Assembly: GCA_030424595.1 (NCBI GenBank)
Contig: JAUHWG010000023.1
Location: forward strand, 121,541-185,540
Direction of reading: 5' to 3'
Origin: Polyangia bacterium
GTDB lineage: Bacteria > Myxococcota_A > Polyangia > Nannocystales > Nannocystaceae
DNA: 64,000 bases
The notes under the pieces were generated by a model, which worked only from the letters and a program-made list of their open reading frames with translations, was not told the origin of the DNA and ran no database searches. Made by a program: the position numbers and the translations under genes. Shown piece after piece: positions 24,816 to 33,011 of this stretch (position 1 is its first letter; each line of letters starts with the position of its first letter).

Positions 24816-25306
24816 TCTCCGAGCACCGCCGCGAGGCGGACGTCGGCCTCGTCCCAGGTCGGCGGCAGATCGGCGCCGTCGATCTCCCACATGTCGGTCG
24901 CGAAGTCCTCGCTGTCCCCAGCGTGCGCGGCCACTGCGGAGACGTGCCCCGGCGAGGCCATGAAGGCGGCGAGGGACTCGGCGTCGCGCCACACCGAGAG
25001 GGTCTGCGCTGTCCCCTTCGTCAGCGAGCCGCCGAAGCCGAAGAGGACCAGCCCCTCCTGCGTCCGGAGCTGGTCGGCGAGCTCCTCGGCCTGGTCGGTG
25101 AAGGCGCGGCGATCACCCGGCTTGATCGTCGTCGCGACGACGATATAGATGTCTCCCTCCTCGTAGAGCGCGTAGCCAGACTCGTCCTCCCAGCTCGGAC
25201 CCTCAAAGTCCGGTCGTGAGCAAGCGCCGGCGAAGGCCGTCATCAGGAGCGCCGCGGCGATCGTCGCGAAGTTGGAGGTTTGGTCGCGCATTCTTGTTCT
25301 CGTCAT
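24812..25306 (-). CDS. Lipoprotein with antibiotic-biosynthesis-monooxygenase-like domain
   Basis: 164 residues (ATG 25306; ATG 25291 also possible). Lipobox FAGAC. The mature domain (IYIVVATTIKPGDRRAFTDQ ... LSVWRDAESLAAFMASPGH) looks like a dimeric alpha/beta-barrel of the ABM type, where a W/H pair in SVWRD and SPGH is typical. It is coupled to the NrfJ-like lipoprotein by an ATGA overlap. A role in the envelope is inferred from the lipobox. The family assignment is by pattern only. Confidence 0.65.
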   Translation of the reverse strand: MTRTRMRDQTSNFATIAAALLMTAFAGACSRPDFEGPSWEDESGYALYEEGDIYIVVATTIKPGDRRAFTDQAEELADQLRTQEGLVLFGFGGSLTKGTAQTLSVWRDAESLAAFMASPGHVSAVAAHAGDSEDFATDMWEIDGADLPPTWDEADVRLAAVLGE

Positions 25307-25512
25307 GATCGGCTACAGGTCGACGGTGCGCGGCCGCCTGCGTCCCGCCCTGTGCAGGCGCAGTCGCTGCGTCCGTCTCCCGCTTGGAACACTGCGGAGG
25401 TGGGAATGTGTCACCCAGCCCCGAGATTCTCGCACCTCGCGCGATACCGTCCGGGCGCCGACGACGGACCGAGCTGCTATGCTCGCGCCGCGCTTCCCTA
25501 AAGGACCCCCCA

Positions 25513-26934
25513 ATGCCCGCAGAGCGTCCCTCTACCGCCACCGTCGCCCAGCCCTCGACCCCCCTCGACAGCATCCCCGAGCAGGTCAAGGCCCTCCGCT
25601 CGTCGTTTGACCTCGGCCGCACCCGACCGCTCTCCTGGCGCCTCGATCAGCTCGCGGCGATCGAGCGGATGTGCAGCGAGCGCGAGGCAGAGATCGAGGC
25701 GGCGCTCCGCGAAGACCTGGGCAAGAGCCACTTCGAGGCCTACTCGACCGAGATCCAATACACCGCCCACGAGGCCCACATCGCCCGCAAGAAGCTACGT
25801 CGATGGGCGCGCCCCGATCGGGTCCGCACGCCCGTCGTCGCCCAGCCCGGCTCCTCCAAGATCCACAAGGAGCCGCTCGGCGTCGTCCTCATCATCGCCC
25901 CGTGGAACTACCCCTTCCAGCTCGCCATGGCCCCCCTCGTCGGGGCGATCGCCGCGGGCAACTGCGCCCTCATCAAGCCCTCCGAGGTCGCCCCCGCGGT
26001 CTCGGCGATGCTCGCGAAGCTGGTCCCCGAGTACCTCGACCCGGACGCCGTCGCGATCGTCGAGGGCGGCGTCGACGAGACGACCGCGCTCCTCGGCTGT
26101 CGCTTCGATCATATCTTCTACACCGGCAACGGTCAGGTCGGTCGGATCGTCATGCGGGCCGCGGCCGAGCACCTGACCCCCGTGACCCTGGAGCTCGGCG
26201 GCAAGAGCCCGACGATCGTCGACCGCAGCGTCGACCTCACGGTCGCGGCCCGCCGGATCGCCTGGGGGAAGTTCACCAACGCCGGCCAGACCTGCGTCGC
26301 CCCGGACTACGTGCTCGTCGAGCGCGCGGTCTACGACGCCTTCGTCGTCGAGCTGGTCGCGACCGTCAAGGCCTTCTACGGCGAGGACGCTCGGCACAGC
26401 CCCGACTTCGGCCGGATCATCAACACCCGCCACCTCGACCGCCTCGTCCCCCTCTTGGCGAGCGGGACCGTCGCCGTCGGCGGCCAGCACGATCGCGACG
26501 ATCGCTTCCTCGCGCCGACCGTGCTCACCGACGTCGCCGTCGACAGCCCGGTGATGACCGATGAGATCTTCGGGCCAATCCTGCCCGTGCTCCCCGTCGA
26601 CGACGTCGAGTCCGCGATCGCCTTCATCAACGCCCGCCCCAAGCCCCTCGCCCTCTACCTCTTCAGCAATGACGCGTCGGCGCAGCGCAAGATCCTGGAG
26701 CGGACCAGCTCGGGCAGCGCGGTGGTGAACCACGCCCTCATCCAGATGGCGGTCCCCGGGCTCCCCTTCGGCGGCGTCGGCAACAGCGGAATGGGCGCCT
26801 ACCACGGCAAGCACAGCTTCGACTGCTTCACCCACCGCAAGGCGGTCCTGCGCAAGCCCACCGCCCTCGACCCGACCTTCATGTACCCGCCCTACACGCC
26901 CAAGACGATCAAGCTGCTCAAGCGCCTCCTCTAG
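25513..26934 (+). CDS. Aldehyde dehydrogenase (class 3 ALDH-like)
   Basis: 473 residues from ATG 25513. NAD(P)-dependent oxidation of aldehydes to acids. Signatures: IIAPWNYPFQLAMAPLVGAI, catalytic Glu in VTLELGGKSPTIVD, catalytic Cys in FTNAGQTCVAPDYVLV, and a C-terminal GVGNSGMGAYHGKHSFDCFT. The LIIAPWNYPF and PGLPFGGVGNSGMG motifs and a basic C-terminal tail (TIKLLKRLL) place it with class 3/fatty aldehyde dehydrogenases (ALDH3/CoNiferyl type). The last stop codon TAG is part of the CTAG bounding the element remnant 26931-26992. Confidence 0.93.
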   Translation: MPAERPSTATVAQPSTPLDSIPEQVKALRSSFDLGRTRPLSWRLDQLAAIERMCSEREAEIEAALREDLGKSHFEAYSTEIQYTAHEAHIARKKLRRWARPDRVRTPVVAQPGSSKIHKEPLGVVLIIAPWNYPFQLAMAPLVGAIAAGNCALIKPSEVAPAVSAMLAKLVPEYLDPDAVAIVEGGVDETTALLGCRFDHIFYTGNGQVGRIVMRAAAEHLTPVTLELGGKSPTIVDRSVDLTVAARRIAWGKFTNAGQTCVAPDYVLVERAVYDAFVVELVATVKAFYGEDARHSPDFGRIINTRHLDRLVPLLASGTVAVGGQHDRDDRFLAPTVLTDVAVDSPVMTDEIFGPILPVLPVDDVESAIAFINARPKPLALYLFSNDASAQRKILERTSSGSAVVNHALIQMAVPGLPFGGVGNSGMGAYHGKHSFDCFTHRKAVLRKPTALDPTFMYPPYTPKTIKLLKRLL

Positions 26935-26992
26935 GGGCCGTGGCGAGCCCCGCGGCGCGAGAGCACACGGGACTCTCACTACAGACTCCTCG
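26931..26992. repeat. CTAG palindromic element, internally deleted copy
   Basis: Starts CTAGGGGCCGTGGCGAG at the ALDH stop and ends GCACACGGGACTCTCACTAC then AGACTCCTCG, i.e. left and right ends joined with the centre missing. Confidence 0.75.
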
Positions 26993-27079
26993 CCCGCTGC
27001 GTTGAGCTCTGTCGTCGCCGCGGACGAGTCGACCCCGGCGCTGCGACGACGCTCCGGCCCAGACCACGGACCTTCGACC

Positions 27080-27763
27080 ATGCACAGCAACCTCGGCATC
27101 CTCCGCGACATCGACGCCCTCCAGCTCCTGCACACATGGACAGGTCGGGAGGTGCTCGACGTCGGCTGCGGTCCCGGCCACCTGAGCCGCGCCCTCGCCG
27201 AGCTCGGGGCGACCGTCCGCGGCTTCGAGCCCGATCCGATCCAGGCCGAGAAGAACGCCCTCGCTCCGGCCCACGAGGGGGTGAGCTTCGCCCTCGCCCC
27301 GGCCCAGGAGCTGCCGGTCGCCGACAGCAGCGTCGACGTCGTCATCCTCTCCCGCTCGCTCCACCATGTGCCGATCGAGCTGATGGACCAGGCCCTCGCC
27401 GAGGCCAGGCGAGCCCTGCGATCCGGCGGCCTGCTCATCGTCCTGGAGCCCGACATCCACGGCCAATTCTCCCAGCTCCTGCGCCCCTTCCACGACGAGA
27501 CGCGGGTCCGCGCCGAGGCGATCGCCGCCCTCGACCGCGCCGCGGCCAGCTTCCGATCGAGCGTGGAGCACTGGTACACCGTCGAGGCCCGCTTCGACTC
27601 CTTCGCCGACTTCAAGGCGAAGATGCTCGCCAAGAGCTTCAACGAGATCGTCGCCGAGCGCATCGACCAGCCGGAGGTCGCCGCGGCCTTCGAGGCTGGG
27701 CTCGACGGCGCGGGCTACCGATTCACCAACCCGATCCGGGTCCGGCTCCTGACGGAGCGCTGA
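27080..27763 (+). CDS. Class I SAM-dependent methyltransferase
   Basis: 227 residues from ATG 27080 (MHSNLGILRDIDALQLL). Motif I VLDVGCGPGHL, acidic residue at the second strand (GFEPDP), motif II ALAPAQELPVADSSVDVV, post-II LHHVPIELMDQALAEARRAL, and the GGLLIVLEPDIHG strand: a UbiE/COQ5-type methyltransferase. Substrate unknown; the C-terminal part (HWYTVEARFDSFADFKAKML) is a lid typical of small-molecule enzymes. A TTG start at 27002 would add a low-complexity tail and is less likely. Confidence 0.88.
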   Translation: MHSNLGILRDIDALQLLHTWTGREVLDVGCGPGHLSRALAELGATVRGFEPDPIQAEKNALAPAHEGVSFALAPAQELPVADSSVDVVILSRSLHHVPIELMDQALAEARRALRSGGLLIVLEPDIHGQFSQLLRPFHDETRVRAEAIAALDRAAASFRSSVEHWYTVEARFDSFADFKAKMLAKSFNEIVAERIDQPEVAAAFEAGLDGAGYRFTNPIRVRLLTER

Positions 27764-27817
27764 GCTCTCCCGCTCCGCCCCCGCGACGGAGCGGCGGGCG
27801 AGCGCCGAGCTCACGCC

Positions 27818-28198
27818 GTGCAACCCCGGCCCTTCGTACGCGTGGATCTCCAGGCCATCCCGGAGGACTCGCAGATGGGCGAGCTCTTCGGGTGGCGGCG
27901 CGGGGCGTTCACGTCGGCGGTCAATGACAACCCGGGCCTCGTCGCCCAGGCCGAGGGCGGCACGCTCTTCATCGACGAGATCGACAAGCTCTCCCTGCGC
28001 GCCCACGCGGGGAGCGCCACGTCGCTACGACGAGCCCTACGAGCCCTTCCGCGTTCTCGGGCTCGAGTCGCTGATCCGCCACCGCAACCACCACAAGGTC
28101 CTGCGCCGCGAGCTCGCGCGCGCGGCTGAGCTCTACGCCACCCTCGAAGTAACCCCGGAGCCCGACGTCGCGGAGGTCCTACGCCAGCGGCGCTGAGC
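27818..28198 (+). pseudogene. Relic of a sigma-54 activator AAA+ domain
   Basis: The forward strand reads VDLQAIPEDSQMGELFGWRR then GAFTSAVNDNPGLVAQAEGG and TLFIDEIDKLSLRAH, the Walker B half of an enhancer-binding protein with GAFTSA in the sigma-54 loop. Walker A, arginine finger and DNA-binding parts are missing, and after 28015 the frame changes to an unrelated tail ending at 28196. The gene is dead. Confidence 0.6.
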
Positions 28199-28226
28199 GT
28201 CGGGACTCACACCACGGGCTGCTAGA
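28199..28226. repeat. CTAG palindromic element, right-end fragment
   Basis: GTCGGGACTCACACCACGGG followed by CTGCTAG matches the right terminus of the full copies (GCGGGACTTTNGCCRCGGNCTNCTAG). Confidence 0.6.
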
Positions 28227-28259
28227 CAAGGCCCCCCAGGTCCGTGATAGTGCGCGAAT

Positions 28260-30125
28260 ATGCACCTCCTACGTCCGCTCCCCCTGGGCCTCGCGCTCGC
28301 ACTGACGACCGCTGGATGCGGCGATGACAGCGGTCAGGGCAGCGCGAGCGACAGCGCTACCGCCAGCACCGACGACGCCTCGACCTCTGCCGCCTCCGGG
28401 GCCTCCGCCACGGTCGCCTCGGACGCGAGCGCGAGCGCGACAGCCTCGAGCTCCGCCACTGCGAGCGCGAGCGACGGGAGCACTAGCGACAGCACCACCG
28501 GCGACGCGGGCTCCGACAGCACCACCGACAGCACCACCGACAGCACCACCGACGGCACCACCGACGGCACCACCGACGGCACCACCGGCGACGACACGTC
28601 CACGACCGGAGGCGGCTCCGATCCGCTCGGTCTCGTCGCGCCGAGCTGGCTTCGGCTCATGGACGGGCTTATCAGCCTCGGCCCGCCGCGGGTGACGACG
28701 CTCCCCGACGGCGACGTCGTCGCCCTCGTCACCGGCGGGCTCTATGCCAAAGAGATCATCTTCGCCAAGGGCGACGACGACGAGCAGGTCCTCGAGACCG
28801 CCATTCTCGCCCCCGCCCTGGCGATCTTCGACCGCGAGACCGGAGCGCTGAGCTCGGCGCGGATCCTCGCCGAGAAAGGCCCTAACACCCAGTACGGCGC
28901 GTCGGTCAAGGTCAGCAGCCTCGACACCGCGAGCAACGGCGACCTCCTGGTCTCGGGGACATGGTTCGGCAAGACGACCTTCTTCCCCGGGACCGGCGAC
29001 AGCGTCCTGATGGACGCGCCGATCAAGCTCAACGGCAACACGCTCGATCGGGCAGAGGAGCCCTACTACCTGCGGATGAAGCCGAGCGGCGCGCTCGACT
29101 GGCTTGTCCGCGGGCGGACGCCGCTTCCCCTCCAGAAGACGTGGTTCAACTACGGACACAGCATCATCGCCCTCCCCGGGGACGATGTCCTGGTCGCCGG
29201 CGACTACGAGCAAGGCGGCTTCGTCTTCGCCGACGGCAAGCCCGGCGAGAAGGTGATGAGCGGCTCGCAGAGCTCCTACGTCGCCCGCCTCGGCAGCGAT
29301 GGCTCGCCCACCTGGACCGCGAAGAACAGCAAGCGCCTCCGCTCCAACACCATGCGGAGCCTCGGCGACGGGGCGATCTACACGCTCCTGCCGGCGGACG
29401 CGACGATCCTCGCGGACTCCGACGCGCCGACCATGACCGCCGCCGAGCCCGGCAAGACGACGAGCACGGTGGGCCGGCTCGACCCCGAAGGCGCGATCAC
29501 CTGGACCGCGAACGTCGCCTGGGATGAGAGCGGGTATGTCGGCGGCTACGAGGTCACCCCCTCGGGCGGCCTCATCGCCTTTGGCTACGTCATCGGCGAG
29601 ATGATGGTCCGCGGCGCCGACGACCTCGCGCTGAGCGGAGGCGCCGACGGCTACAGCGCCTGGATCGCGGGCTTCAGCGCCGACGGCGAGGCGCTCTGGC
29701 TCCACGTCCTCGCCCCCGGGACCACCTTCATGGGCGTCTCTCTGGCGGGCGACGATGGGGTCTGGCTCGGCGCTAGCGTGGCCGCGCCCTTCGAGCTCGA
29801 GATCGGCGGCGAGCTCATGAGCCTGCCGGACCTCGGCTTCAACGATGGCGAAGAGAGCTACGCCTCGCTGCTCGTGCGGATCGACGATGACGGCCAGGTC
29901 GCCCAGGCCCAGCTCCTCGGCGGCGATCTTCCGATCACGAGCCTCGCCTGGAGCGATCCGGATCAGAGCTCGTTCCTCGTCCTCGGCGCCCGCTACTGCT
30001 CGCCCACCCCCGCCTCCGTCATCGCCGATGACCTCAAGAGCCTGAAGCTCCTGCCGCTCAACTGCGACATGGAGCCCCTCGACGACCAGCCGGGCTACAT
30101 CGCCGCGATCCCGCGCGCGCTCTAG
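28260..30125 (+). CDS. Large lipoprotein with Ser/Thr/Asp linker and beta-propeller-like domain
   Basis: 621 residues (MHLLRPLPLGLALALTTAGCG; lipobox TTAGC). A linker of about 110 residues includes DSTT repeated three times and DGTT repeated three times, encoded by 12-bp units. The remaining 490 residues have repeated SGAL/DGSPTWTAK/PEGAITWTANVAW strands and repeated G-D-V-x-V-A-G elements typical of a SBBP/beta-propeller-type domain found in myxobacterial proteins. Likely surface-exposed. Its stop TAG belongs to the CTAG of the next element copy. Function unknown. Confidence 0.8.
   Translation: MHLLRPLPLGLALALTTAGCGDDSGQGSASDSATASTDDASTSAASGASATVASDASASATASSSATASASDGSTSDSTTGDAGSDSTTDSTTDSTTDGTTDGTTDGTTGDDTSTTGGGSDPLGLVAPSWLRLMDGLISLGPPRVTTLPDGDVVALVTGGLYAKEIIFAKGDDDEQVLETAILAPALAIFDRETGALSSARILAEKGPNTQYGASVKVSSLDTASNGDLLVSGTWFGKTTFFPGTGDSVLMDAPIKLNGNTLDRAEEPYYLRMKPSGALDWLVRGRTPLPLQKTWFNYGHSIIALPGDDVLVAGDYEQGGFVFADGKPGEKVMSGSQSSYVARLGSDGSPTWTAKNSKRLRSNTMRSLGDGAIYTLLPADATILADSDAPTMTAAEPGKTTSTVGRLDPEGAITWTANVAWDESGYVGGYEVTPSGGLIAFGYVIGEMMVRGADDLALSGGADGYSAWIAGFSADGEALWLHVLAPGTTFMGVSLAGDDGVWLGASVAAPFELEIGGELMSLPDLGFNDGEESYASLLVRIDDDGQVAQAQLLGGDLPITSLAWSDPDQSSFLVLGARYCSPTPASVIADDLKSLKLLPLNCDMEPLDDQPGYIAAIPRAL
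28518..28592. repeat. 12-bp tandem repeats coding DSTT/DGTT
   Basis: Three GACAGCACCACC units then three GACGGCACCACC units within the lipoprotein linker; in-frame expansion possible. Confidence 0.85.
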
Positions 30126-30269
30126 CGGCCCGTGGCAACAGTCCCGTGTGCTCTCGCGCGGCACGCAATCGTTGGCTCTCTCGGCTTCGACGAAACGCCG
30201 CTGTACTCGGCCGCACCGCAGGTTTCGGCGGGGCCGAGAGGGGCGACGAGGGCTGGAGAGCGCGCGGGC
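30122..30269. repeat. CTAG palindromic element, copy C, right terminus lost
   Basis: Starts with the CTAG holding the stop of the 28260 gene, continues CGGCCCGTGGCAACAGTCCC and the conserved centre GGCTTCGACGAAACGCCGCT, and breaks off after GAGAGCGCGCGGG. It lies between two convergent genes. Confidence 0.85.
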
Positions 30270-30325
30270 GATCCAGCCAGCGGCGAGGCGACCCGCCCCC
30301 TCACCGCTGAGCTCCGCAAAGCCGC

Positions 30326-31090
30326 TCAGAACGAGAGGCCGCCGTCGACGTCGATCGTCCGGCCGTTGAAGTAGTCGCACTCGATGACGAACTTCACGGC
30401 GAGCCAGATGTCCTCAGGGACGCCGATCCGACCGACGGGGATCGCCGCGACGAGGGCATCGCGCGCGCGCTGGTTCATGCCGATCGTCATCGGCGTCTCG
30501 ATCATCCCAGGGGCCACCGCGCCGACGCGGACGCCGAAGCGGGAGAACTCCCGCGACCACGTGACCGTGTCCGCCGCGAGCGCGGCCTTGGCGGCCGTGT
30601 AGTTGCTCTGACCGCGGTTTCCGTGGCGCGAGATCGACGACATGTTGACGACGACGCCGGGCGTCCCGGCCCGGGCCATCGTCGCGACGGTCTCGCGGAC
30701 CATCAGCACGGCGCCCGTCAGGTTGACGGCGACGACCGCGTCCCACTGCTCCTTGCTGAGCGTGATGATCTCGCCGGTCGTCCTGTCCTTCTTCACCAGG
30801 AGCCCGTCGCGGAGGATCCCAGCGTTGTTGATGAGACTGTTGAGCCCGCCCATCGACTCCGCCGCCCAGGCGACAAAGCCCGCGCAGGAGCCCTCGTCGG
30901 CGACGTCGAGGTGGTGGGTGTGGAGCGTCCCCGGCAGGTCTGCGGCCCGGGCCTTGAGCTCGGCGAGACCCTCCTCTTTCACGTCGCCGGCGGCGACCTG
31001 GGCCCCCGCCTGGGCGAGACGGAGCGCAAAATGGGCGCCCATCCCCTGGGCAGCTCCGGTGACGATCGCCTTCACATCGGTCAGCTTCAT
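30326..31090 (-). CDS. Short-chain dehydrogenase/reductase, probably acetoacetyl-CoA reductase-like
   Basis: 254 residues from ATG 31090, preceded by AAGGAGAAGAAG. Classic SDR: NAD(P)-binding TGAAQGMG, NNAGI, catalytic Ser (NMSSIS) and YTAAK. It follows phaC on the same strand, so a role as the 3-ketoacyl-CoA reductase that supplies (R)-3-hydroxyacyl-CoA for PHA is plausible (context inference; the sequence equally fits FabG-type enzymes or 3-hydroxyacyl-CoA dehydrogenase). The 305-bp gap to phaC holds a short palindromic element, so it may have its own promoter. Confidence 0.85.
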   Translation of the reverse strand: MKLTDVKAIVTGAAQGMGAHFALRLAQAGAQVAAGDVKEEGLAELKARAADLPGTLHTHHLDVADEGSCAGFVAWAAESMGGLNSLINNAGILRDGLLVKKDRTTGEIITLSKEQWDAVVAVNLTGAVLMVRETVATMARAGTPGVVVNMSSISRHGNRGQSNYTAAKAALAADTVTWSREFSRFGVRVGAVAPGMIETPMTIGMNQRARDALVAAIPVGRIGVPEDIWLAVKFVIECDYFNGRTIDVDGGLSF

Positions 31091-31364
31091 CTTCTTCTCC
31101 TTCGCACTTGCAGCAATTTCATGCCGTTTAGTTGAACAAAGAGGCCGCTTCGGGCCTTCCCAAACGTGTCTCGGGGACCAGCCCGCGCCGGCGTACGCAC
31201 CGGGTGTGGCGGGTATCAAGAGCCGAGCGCAGCCTCGATCTGCGCCCTACGACGACGCACGAGAGCAACGCTGCCCGCGACGGGCGAGTCCCACCGTCAA
31301 AGCGCCCTATGGGGCAGAGTCCGCGCTGGCGCGGCTAGGCCACGCCGGCTCGCGGGTGACGCTC
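31091..31364. other. Leader region of the SDR gene
   Basis: No gene supported. It carries the AAGGAG ribosome-binding site for the SDR gene near 31095-31105 and ends at the short palindromic element after phaC. Confidence 0.4.
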
Positions 31365-31399
31365 CTAGGAGGCCGGGGCAAAGTCCCGTGGCCTCCTAG
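31365..31399. repeat. Minimal CTAG palindromic element at the phaC stop
   Basis: CTAGGAGGCC and GGCCTCCTAG joined by a 15-nt centre (GGGGCAAAGTCCCGT), a perfect hairpin. It is the two termini of the element with everything between deleted. Its right CTAG contains the phaC stop codon; it can serve as terminator. Confidence 0.85.
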
Positions 31400-32550
31400 G
31401 CGCCGGAGAGCGCTTCGCTGCGCTCGGCGATCCACTCCGCGACCTGCGGCCAGATCATCTTCGGCCCCTTGCTCGAGGTCGAGAGGCCGATGTGACCGAC
31501 CGGGAAGCGCAGCGTCGTCTTGTCCTCGGAGCCGACCAAGGTCTCCAGGATCTCGCTCGACTTCGGCGGCGCGATCGTGTCCTTCTCGGCGATCAAGGTG
31601 AGCAACGAGCAGGTGATCTGCGAGAGGTCGACGGTGCGCCCACCGACGACCATCTTGCCCTGGCAGAAGTTGTTCTCCTGGTAGCAGTCCTTGATGTACT
31701 GCCGGTAGACGCCGCCCGGGAAGGGCACGTTGTCGGAGGCCCACTTCTCCATCGCTAGGAAGGTCGTGACGAAGGTCGGGTCGTCGATCCGACGGAAGAC
31801 GTTCAGCCACTTGGTGAGGCGCTGCACCGGCGCCATCATCGAGAAGCCGGCCTCCATCAGGTCGATCGGCGCCGAGCCGTAGGCGTCGACCATCGCGTCG
31901 ACGTTGAAGTACTCGGGGCGGGTCCAGGTGCGGAAGATGCCCCCCTCGTGGAAGTCCACCGGCGTCGCCTGGGCGACGAAGCTCCGCAGCCCCTCCGGGT
32001 AGAGCGAGGCGTAGGCGAGCGCCATCGTCCCGCCCATGCAATAGCCGTAGAGGGTCAGGTCGTCGGCGCCGCTGTGGCGCAGGGTCTCGCGGACCGCCGA
32101 GCGGATGAGACCGCCGAGGAAGTCCTCCCAGCCCATGTGGTTCTCGACCTCGCCGGGGGTCCCCCAGTCGATCGCGTAGCAGTCAAAGCCCTGGTCGCGC
32201 ATGAACTCGATGAGCGAGCGCCCCGGGAGGAAGTCGAGGATGTAGTAGCGGTTGATCAGCGAGTAGGTGAAGAGGATCGGCGTCCGGTACTTGCGGACGG
32301 TCGGCTCGAAGCGGAGCAGCCGCATCTTCCCCTTGGTGTAGACGACCCGGTGCGGCGTCGCGTTGAGCGGCGGCTCGCCGACCCGGGCAGCCCGGCGGAC
32401 CACCGGCGCGAGGTAGCGATAGGGGCCGGTGCTCCCGTCGCGGGCCGCAGCGCTCCACGCCTGCGAGAGCTCGAGCTGAGCTGAGGTGGCGGCTGCGACA
32501 CGACGGGCCGCAGCCCGGGCGCCCGCTTGGACCTGGTGAAAGACGCTCAT
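31396..32550 (-). CDS. phaC: Class III polyhydroxyalkanoate synthase subunit PhaC
   Basis: 384 residues. Lipase-like box GYCMGG with catalytic Cys171, Asp in LTLIAEKDTIAP and His in FPVGHIGLS. The length (about 350-390) and lack of the long N-terminal domain of class I/II fit class III, which needs PhaE. It polymerises (R)-3-hydroxyacyl-CoA on the granule surface. The gene overlaps the PhaE-like gene by 4 nt (ATGA) and is downstream of an acyl-CoA synthetase and a phasin-like gene. Confidence 0.93.
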   Translation of the reverse strand: MSVFHQVQAGARAAARRVAAATSAQLELSQAWSAAARDGSTGPYRYLAPVVRRAARVGEPPLNATPHRVVYTKGKMRLLRFEPTVRKYRTPILFTYSLINRYYILDFLPGRSLIEFMRDQGFDCYAIDWGTPGEVENHMGWEDFLGGLIRSAVRETLRHSGADDLTLYGYCMGGTMALAYASLYPEGLRSFVAQATPVDFHEGGIFRTWTRPEYFNVDAMVDAYGSAPIDLMEAGFSMMAPVQRLTKWLNVFRRIDDPTFVTTFLAMEKWASDNVPFPGGVYRQYIKDCYQENNFCQGKMVVGGRTVDLSQITCSLLTLIAEKDTIAPPKSSEILETLVGSEDKTTLRFPVGHIGLSTSSKGPKMIWPQVAEWIAERSEALSGA

Positions 32551-33011
32551 GACGCACCGCCCTTCGTATCCGCGGCGGCGCTCGGGGTCGCCGGAGCAGC
32601 CTGACCCTCGGCCTCGATCCGCGCGTCGATCCGCTCTAGGAGCCCGAGGGCGAGCTCGAGCTGGCCGGTCGTCACCTCGAGGCGATCGCCGAGCACCCGG
32701 ACCTGATTGCGGAGCTCGTTGACCTCGCTCACCGAGGGCAGTCGGGCGAAGTGGAGCATCTCCTCGGCGACGTCGATCGCGTTCTTGCGGGCGCGAAAGG
32801 AGGCCTCGAGGCCCCGCCCGGCGAAGCGGAGGTAGCGGTCGTTGGTCGCGAGCTTGCCCATGATCCCGGTGACCGCCTGCTCCCAGCGCGTGAAAGCCTT
32901 GCCGGGGAGCGTCTGCGGATCGGTGACATAGCCGACGAGCCGGAGCAGGCGGGTGAGGAGGTTGGGCGGAGCGCTCGTGTCAGACATGGTGATTGCGGCT
33001 GTGGAGGACAT
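32547..33011 (-). CDS. PhaE-like PHA synthase subunit
   Basis: 154 residues. N-terminal helix with hydrophobic LLTRLLRLVGYV, a middle region AVTGIMGKLATNDRYLRFAG, and a C-terminal coiled coil (LPSVSEVNELRNQVRVLGDR...) that matches the PhaE/poly(R)-hydroxyalkanoic acid synthase subunit pattern. It is much shorter than typical PhaE (300 or more residues), so only the coiled-coil helper part is kept. Its ATG at 33011 directly abuts the synthetase TAG stop; ATG 32987 is an alternative. Confidence 0.75.
   Translation of the reverse strand: MSSTAAITMSDTSAPPNLLTRLLRLVGYVTDPQTLPGKAFTRWEQAVTGIMGKLATNDRYLRFAGRGLEASFRARKNAIDVAEEMLHFARLPSVSEVNELRNQVRVLGDRLEVTTGQLELALGLLERIDARIEAEGQAAPATPSAAADTKGGAS

Noticed and set aside
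25795..27663. A 622-codon open frame on the - strand
   Set aside because: Antisense to the aldehyde dehydrogenase and methyltransferase, both of which have full catalytic motifs.
28269..30380. A 703-codon open frame on the - strand
   Set aside because: It is exactly antisense to the 28260-30125 lipoprotein, which has a clear lipobox and repeats; long antisense frames are common at this GC content.
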